NCBI GenBank assembly: GCA_016844935.1
Contig: JAERTK010000291.1
Coordinates: forward strand, 1-52,703
Reading direction: 5' to 3'
DNA from: Desulfobacteraceae bacterium
GTDB taxonomy: Bacteria > Desulfobacterota > DSM-4660 > Desulfatiglandales > Desulfatiglandaceae
DNA length: 52,703 bases
Shown: positions 48,401-52,703 of the stretch, piece after piece
How positions within the stretch are numbered: the stretch's first letter is position 1
How the letters are laid out: every line of letters starts with the position of its first letter
Translations under genes and position numbers: made by a program
The notes under the pieces: generated by a model
Databases searched by the model: none
What the model saw: only the letters and a program-made list of their open reading frames with translations
What the model was told of the DNA's origin: nothing

Positions 48401-51400
48401 TGTCGATTTGGTGGGGAAAGTTGATAATGATACGTTGGTTCCATCGGGATGGCTGGAACGCCTGGTTGAAGCTCATCAGAAAGTACCGAAACTTGCTGTT
48501 GTTGGAGGTTATCATTTCCGGCCTGAAGACTTTGACGAAGAAGCGGCACAGGATAATCTGTATGCTGAAAACGATATCCAGATACTGCAGGACACGCACA
48601 TCGGCGGCTGTGCCTACCTGATGAAAAAATCGATTCAACAGCAATTTGGCCCAATGAATTATAATCCGGCACTCAAGATTCATGGATGGACGGAATATCA
48701 GATTCGAATGGTTACAGGCGGTTATATTGTAGGGTACCTTTATCCGCTGATACAATTGGAGTATATGGATGATCCGAGGTCAAAGAAATGTCTGATTAAC
48801 GAAAAATACAGAGATTACGCGCGTGAAATTTGGAAAGAGCGCGGAATCAATTTTCAGTCCACTGAACAACTGGTGGGTTGGATTACTTCCGATGCTCAAC
48901 GAGTGACCTCCGGAACCTATAAAAACCATTTTTTTCCACCTAATGAATCCACACAAACTACGCGACAAAATCAATTCATCTCCATTGTGATTCTCACCCA
49001 CAACCAGATCGAATACACAAAAAAATGCATTGAAAGTATCTATAAATGTACAAAAGGCCCTTTTGAGCTGATTGTGGTTGATAACGGCTCAACCGATGGG
49101 ACAGTGGCGTATTTGGAAACGGAAGTCGGCGGGTATAGAACGGAAGTTAGAATAATCAAGAATGAGGAGAATCTTGGGTTTGCCGCGGGGAATAACCAGG
49201 GGATGGCGGCAGCTAAGGGAGATTATATCCTCCTGATGAACAACGACATTGTTGTTACATCGGGCTGGCTTGAGCGGTTGGTTTCATGCGCCGAGAGAGG
49301 TCCCAGGATTGGTATTGTGGGGCCCATGTCCAATTATGTCTCCGGTCCGCAACTGGTCAAAAATGTAACTTATAATATTACAGAGCTCGACGGGTTGGAT
49401 GATTTTGCCGATGGATTTTCAAAAAAATATGCCGGGAAGACAGAACGTATCTTGCGTGTGGTGGGTTTTTGCATGCTGATCAAAAGATCTGTCATCAACA
49501 AAATTGGCGGTATGGACGGGCGCTATGGTCTGGGTAACTTCGAGGACGACGACTTCAGCCTGCGTGCCACATTGGCCGGGTTTGAATCGTGGATAGCGGA
49601 AGACTGCTTTCTTCATCATTTCGGCAATCGGACATTTATGGGCGCAAAGATTGACTATCACGAAAGCCTGCATAAGAACTGGGAGATATTCAAGGAGAAG
49701 TGGGGTATGCCAAAAGATATTCCGTACGGGTCCTATGATGTCTCCGACATATTGAAGAAAGGGTTTATCCCGAAAGAACATTATTGCCCGCTTCCTGGTA
49801 CACGTGTTTCGGCCGTTTCCGAAGTGGAATGCGTTCCCGAAAACGATGACCACATTATGCCTGAGTTAGTGTTCAAGAAAAAAAGCAAACCGGGCATGGT
49901 CAGTATCATTATACCTGTAGCCGGTCATCTCAAACACCTGAAGAAATGTATTGCGAACGTAAAGAAGAATACGCCCGAAGCCCATGAGATCATATTTGTC
50001 GAAAACGGCTGCAAGGCCGGTACGCTGAAATGGATAAAACAGAGGGTGAAAAGAAAATCAAACCACAGGCTGATCAAGACCGGAAAAGAAACCGGTCCCG
50101 GTAAATGTTTCAACAGGGGAATAGAGGCATCTTCCGGAGAATACATTATCCTTCTGCGCGGCCATGTTCTGGTTGCGGACGGATGGTTGGGAGGGATGCT
50201 CAAATGCATCAACAGCGCAAACGACATCGGTATCGTCGGCCCCATGACGAGTGCCAAGACAGCCGGTATCCAATGTATGGCCGATTCCGATCATTTGAAA
50301 ATCGGCCAATTGGAAGAATACGCCCGAGCATTTCGTGAAAAATACCGATGCAGGCGCATCCCCTCCCATGAAATAATGAGTTTCTGCATGATTTTTCGTC
50401 GGAGCCTTGTTGAAGAGATTGGGGCATTCGACGAAGAACTGGAGTGGGGCGCCGCTAATGACTATTGTCTCCGTGCTGCATTGGAGGGATATAGGAACTC
50501 TATCGCCGGTGACGTGTTTGTATTATGCGGCGCTCTCCCTCCCAAAGGGAATAGAAGATTTTTTGACCATAAATGGCGAAATGTTGACGCGAAGAGTTAC
50601 TACGGAGAAAGGCTGGGGGTTCACAACGCAATAACGGACGCTGAAAAGCTTTATCAAAGGGAAGAGGTTGACAAGGCCATCGCAACGCTTATCGATGGGA
50701 TAACGTATCGTCCGGGGGAAGAGGCCATATATCACCGTTTGGCCGAGATGCTCATTGACCGCGAGCGATTCAAGGAAGCCCATGACGCCATCAATTCGAT
50801 CCCCGAAGATAAAGAAGACAGCGTAAGAACCCTTGAACTGACGGGTTACGCCAAAGCGGGGCTGGAACAGTATGACGAGGCCGAACAATTTGCAGACCGC
50901 GTGCTTTCTTTGAACGGAGTATCTGCACCAGCCCTGAATCTGTTGGGAGTGCTGGCCCACGGCAGAGGTGATAAAAACGCCTCGGAAGATTTCTTTAAAA
51001 GGGCCGTTGCATCTGATCCCGGCTACGGGGCGGCATATACAAACCTGGGCGTCCTCGCCTGGGAGGATGGTTGCAAAGAAAGCGCATTGGAAACCCTGGA
51101 AAAGGGATTCATCCTTTCTCCAACTGTCGAAGACAACAGGACGGCCTATCTTTCCGCTGTTTCGGAAACAGCGGAATTCGAGAGGGCTGAGGGTGTATTT
51201 CGAGAGGCAAAAAAACTGTATCCACAGAACCGGCCAATAGCGCTCCTCCTTATCGACATCCTGATCCGGCAGGAAAAATACGACTCGGCGATGCAGGATA
51301 TCCATAAAGCCATGATTACATTCGGCGTTGACGACGGCATCCTGTCCGCGGCACAATCGGTCCTCGATAGATTCGATGCGGAAGAAACAAAAGATATGGA

Positions 51401-52610
51401 GGAAAAACCCGGGCTGTCACTCTGTATGATCGTCAAGGATGAAGAAGATTGTCTGGCGAGATGCCTTTTGAGCGCCGTGCCCGTTGTTGATGAAATCGTC
51501 ATTGTGGACACGGGATCAACAGACAGAACAACGGAAATCGCGAAAGCGTTTGGCGCAAAAGTGTATGATTTTGAATGGATTGATGATTTCTCGGAGGCAA
51601 GGAATCTTTCGCTGTCAAAAGCGACCGGTGAATGGATACTTGTTCTTGACGCGGATGAAACCATATCACCGTTGGATTATGACCGTCTCAACAAGATTGT
51701 GAAGAACAACGCTGTTTATCCCATGGCCTATTCGATTACGACGAGAAATTATGTCAAACCGACATATGCTGTGGGGTGGACGTGTAACGATGGAGAATAC
51801 CCGGATGAGGAAGGCGGAACAGGTTGGTATCCGTCTGAGAAGGTGCGCCTGTTCACCAACGACAGCCGCATACGCTTTGAGAATCCGGTCCACGAGTTTG
51901 TGGAATCCTCGTTAAAGAGGAATGGTATTAAGATAAGAATATGCGATATCCCGGTCCATCACTACGGACAGCTTGACAGGGGGAATTATATCGCCAAAGG
52001 TGATAAATATTACCAGCTGGGTGTAAAAAAGCTGGCAGAAAAGGGCGAGAACCTTGAGTCTCTCACCGAACTCGCTGTTCAGTGCGGGGGTGAGTTCGGG
52101 AAATACGAAGAAGCATTGGATCTATGGAAAAGGGTATTGGAGATTGACCCTGGCAATATAAAAGCCCTTGTCAATATGGGAGTCGTCTGCCTGGAATTAG
52201 AGAGATATGAGGCGGCACACACATCACTAAAGATGGCCATTGCGCTTGACCCTGACCTGAAGGAAGCAATCGTGATTTACACCACATGCGAAATGCTGAT
52301 CGGCGATGCCGGAAAAACCATCCCTACCCTTGAGGGCTTGTTGAAAAAGGTGCCCGGATACCCCATGGCGCTTGCCATACTTGCGGCGGCATATTGTGTC
52401 GAAGGCGAAAGAAAAAAGGGTTTGAAACATATCAAACGCCTCACAAAAATGGGGTTCGAATGCGCCCATTATCTTCATGACCTGTCCGAAAGGCTCGTCT
52501 CCACGGGAAAAACAGAGAGAGCTGTCTCTCTGCTTGAATCTGCTGTGGAGAGCGGAAACGGTACGAGGGAGATACGCTCTCTCTTGAGCGAGTTAGAGGG
52601 AGAGGGATAG
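45417..52610 (+). CDS. Giant 2397-aa multidomain glycosyltransferase: TPR, ParB-like, methyltransferase-like, five GT2, TPR
   Basis: Domain order from motifs: TPR module ~15-165; unassigned ~170-290; ParB/sulfiredoxin-like stretch ~290-365 (MMDGARRLMAAATMG); methyltransferase-like ~418-560 (ILDFGCNLGQM); GT2-1 ~602-830 (AIVSTYNAARF, NTDDRR); GT2-2 ~911-1120 (VDNHSTDGT, KVDNDT); GT2-3 ~1186-1400 (VDNGSTDGT, MNND); GT2-4 ~1492-1710, degenerate; TPR ~1738-1990; GT2-5 ~1998-2210 (IVKDEEDCL, VDTGSTDRT, LDADE); TPR ~2211-2390. No signal peptide or membrane span was seen, so it is probably cytoplasmic. Likely a polymerising or multi-linkage enzyme for the locus glycan (inference). AAAAAGGG precedes ATG 45417. 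The reading frame is intact across 7.2 kb. Confidence 0.87.
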   Translation: MEFYDSEHNIQVSSLKSPDVLYEEIKELVSSSSSLKEAIGALEMFLAMWPNYALAHNDLGVLYYKDGNKEKSLQCYEKAADLQPGNITFQKNLADFYYVELNQVEAAMALYVKVLSINPEDIETLLTLGHICVAVEQFDDAKGFYDRVLNIAPGHEGARKAIDKISRSDRNERNFVYKGEPFRQLPMGKTEEILDVAITPILGSVRSAWQDLKAYEIKDVGEGHQAILDIFSIIMKRKLNIDICSVPDQIWDRLLVIDADCLLIDRKTDRHFADFPQNEREAVLPKRFSGWVPSRLRDIQRLAKIPPENLPAPLYASSGIFRKLGADTNSSIVYMMDGARRLMAAATMGTRSVKVKLILLPEEYAALIKKDVKLQIQEKIKSLRWFQAYQCIDVVGIRGRRSFARMNLIDHSKFRNKSILDFGCNLGQMSVSSAQAGASRVLGIDGMADTLEVTKAIQSLVGLPNLDYALIDFNSPNFDTDIDALFPGQAHYTFFFSVYRTKELTQRDRLFNYVLDKAKIGCYFEGHADPVIDTNDYYVKLFSRFGVKGTLLGFGEKNLRPVYYIDVSGRKGSDDKWLSINGDCSKQKDVKPKDMNRPNSDKYIISAIVSTYNAARFIRGCIENLEVQTIAKEMEIVIVNSGSEEDEETIVRDLRKKYDNIKYIKTKDRETVYQAWNRGIKASSGKYVTNANTDDRRYVDSIENLVNVLEENPELVLAYGDFDVTDTENCTPENANILEKMVYPAYKRGTLLSSCYPGPMPVWRKGIHDEFGYFNESFVSAGDREFWCRISQKYPMLHVKKHMGVYYRNPEGIANSNKRNGIVQQEAERIAGRYAKSFQVPWDKFQRIDFHVEENFPETKKALQQLERSGGGFHIHVQISRCKLEEYLWLQQKRDEGLIHELSLTQEGQQKFPSVAILMFTYDRLEYTREAMHNLMRNTRYPFDLYIVDNHSTDGTREWLEAVRLEYPDRIKDIRYNSTNEGLPGPTNDFWNRVDVDLVGKVDNDTLVPSGWLERLVEAHQKVPKLAVVGGYHFRPEDFDEEAAQDNLYAENDIQILQDTHIGGCAYLMKKSIQQQFGPMNYNPALKIHGWTEYQIRMVTGGYIVGYLYPLIQLEYMDDPRSKKCLINEKYRDYAREIWKERGINFQSTEQLVGWITSDAQRVTSGTYKNHFFPPNESTQTTRQNQFISIVILTHNQIEYTKKCIESIYKCTKGPFELIVVDNGSTDGTVAYLETEVGGYRTEVRIIKNEENLGFAAGNNQGMAAAKGDYILLMNNDIVVTSGWLERLVSCAERGPRIGIVGPMSNYVSGPQLVKNVTYNITELDGLDDFADGFSKKYAGKTERILRVVGFCMLIKRSVINKIGGMDGRYGLGNFEDDDFSLRATLAGFESWIAEDCFLHHFGNRTFMGAKIDYHESLHKNWEIFKEKWGMPKDIPYGSYDVSDILKKGFIPKEHYCPLPGTRVSAVSEVECVPENDDHIMPELVFKKKSKPGMVSIIIPVAGHLKHLKKCIANVKKNTPEAHEIIFVENGCKAGTLKWIKQRVKRKSNHRLIKTGKETGPGKCFNRGIEASSGEYIILLRGHVLVADGWLGGMLKCINSANDIGIVGPMTSAKTAGIQCMADSDHLKIGQLEEYARAFREKYRCRRIPSHEIMSFCMIFRRSLVEEIGAFDEELEWGAANDYCLRAALEGYRNSIAGDVFVLCGALPPKGNRRFFDHKWRNVDAKSYYGERLGVHNAITDAEKLYQREEVDKAIATLIDGITYRPGEEAIYHRLAEMLIDRERFKEAHDAINSIPEDKEDSVRTLELTGYAKAGLEQYDEAEQFADRVLSLNGVSAPALNLLGVLAHGRGDKNASEDFFKRAVASDPGYGAAYTNLGVLAWEDGCKESALETLEKGFILSPTVEDNRTAYLSAVSETAEFERAEGVFREAKKLYPQNRPIALLLIDILIRQEKYDSAMQDIHKAMITFGVDDGILSAAQSVLDRFDAEETKDMEEKPGLSLCMIVKDEEDCLARCLLSAVPVVDEIVIVDTGSTDRTTEIAKAFGAKVYDFEWIDDFSEARNLSLSKATGEWILVLDADETISPLDYDRLNKIVKNNAVYPMAYSITTRNYVKPTYAVGWTCNDGEYPDEEGGTGWYPSEKVRLFTNDSRIRFENPVHEFVESSLKRNGIKIRICDIPVHHYGQLDRGNYIAKGDKYYQLGVKKLAEKGENLESLTELAVQCGGEFGKYEEALDLWKRVLEIDPGNIKALVNMGVVCLELERYEAAHTSLKMAIALDPDLKEAIVIYTTCEMLIGDAGKTIPTLEGLLKKVPGYPMALAILAAAYCVEGERKKGLKHIKRLTKMGFECAHYLHDLSERLVSTGKTERAVSLLESAVESGNGTREIRSLLSELEGEG
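45465..45906 (+). repeat. TPR module, copy C
   Basis: N-terminal module of the giant protein, homologous to copies A and B in the GT4 gene, 1.6 kb away across the DUF4143 gene. Confidence 0.78.
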
Positions 52611-52703
52611 ATATTGGAGAGGGGACGGAGGGCGGAAGTCCCGGTGGGCATGGAGGTCAGAGGACAGGATGGATGATTAGGAGGGTGTAAATCAAGGCTG
52701 TTG
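52611..52703. other. Purine-rich gene-free tail
   Basis: GGAGAGGGGACGGAGGGCGG and GGTCAGAGGACAGG resemble the purine-rich linker inside the GT4 gene at 43318-43365. No gene or terminator was recognised before the window ends. Confidence 0.5.

Overview
This window looks like one long surface-glycan or protein-glycosylation island from a Gram-negative bacterium. Gene style, the many TPR-linked glycosyltransferases and the multi-copy-type accessory ATPases suggest a Desulfobacterota (sulfate-reducer-like) genome. That assignment is inference; no marker gene or rRNA is present to confirm it. Every gene except the IS66 transposition genes is on the + strand, mostly with short gaps or stop/start overlaps, so several long operons are likely.

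Layout. (1) 2-9683: the 3' part of a TPR/SPINDLY-type O-GlcNAc transferase, then a pseudaminic-acid (Pse) block: pseB, pseC, a GH57-like protein, a short pseI, a nucleotidyltransferase-PseG fusion and the Pse-associated methylase. No PseH acetyltransferase is visible. (2) 9804-28191: a dense modification block with an N-acetyl-sugar amidotransferase, three zinc-ribbon methyltransferases plus one plain one, three ATP-grasp ligases, two B12-type radical SAM enzymes, one SPASM radical SAM enzyme with an extra C-terminal domain, a CMP-sugar-type cytidylyltransferase, an Ldh-family dehydrogenase, a transaldolase-like aldolase, an SDR and a TIM-barrel protein. I infer that it makes and decorates a second, unusual CMP-activated sugar, possibly C-methylated and joined to amino acids. 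This is the best candidate for an undescribed pathway. (3) 28378-32472: a 1364-aa fusion of a GT-B-like domain, a methyltransferase, a GT2 domain and TPR. (4) 32473-35480: a small methyltransferase gene broken by a complete IS66 element (2438 bp, 8-bp target duplication) and also by a one-base frameshift. (5) 35486-45299: a kinase-like/methyltransferase fusion, a hairpin-rich 397-bp gap, a cupin, an AAA/PD-(D/E)XK ATPase inserted at a duplicated cupin-aminotransferase junction, a sugar aminotransferase, a methyltransferase, a GT4-TPR protein and a DUF4143-type ATPase. (6) 45417-52610: a 2397-aa protein with five GT2 domains, a methyltransferase-like domain and three TPR blocks. The last 93 bases hold no gene.

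How the genes may work together. Pse and the second sugar would be built and CMP-activated, then modified by amidation, methylation and ligation. The large TPR glycosyltransferases would assemble or transfer them onto a polymer or protein. The acceptor is not in the window: no flagellin, Maf, Wzx or Wzy gene was seen.
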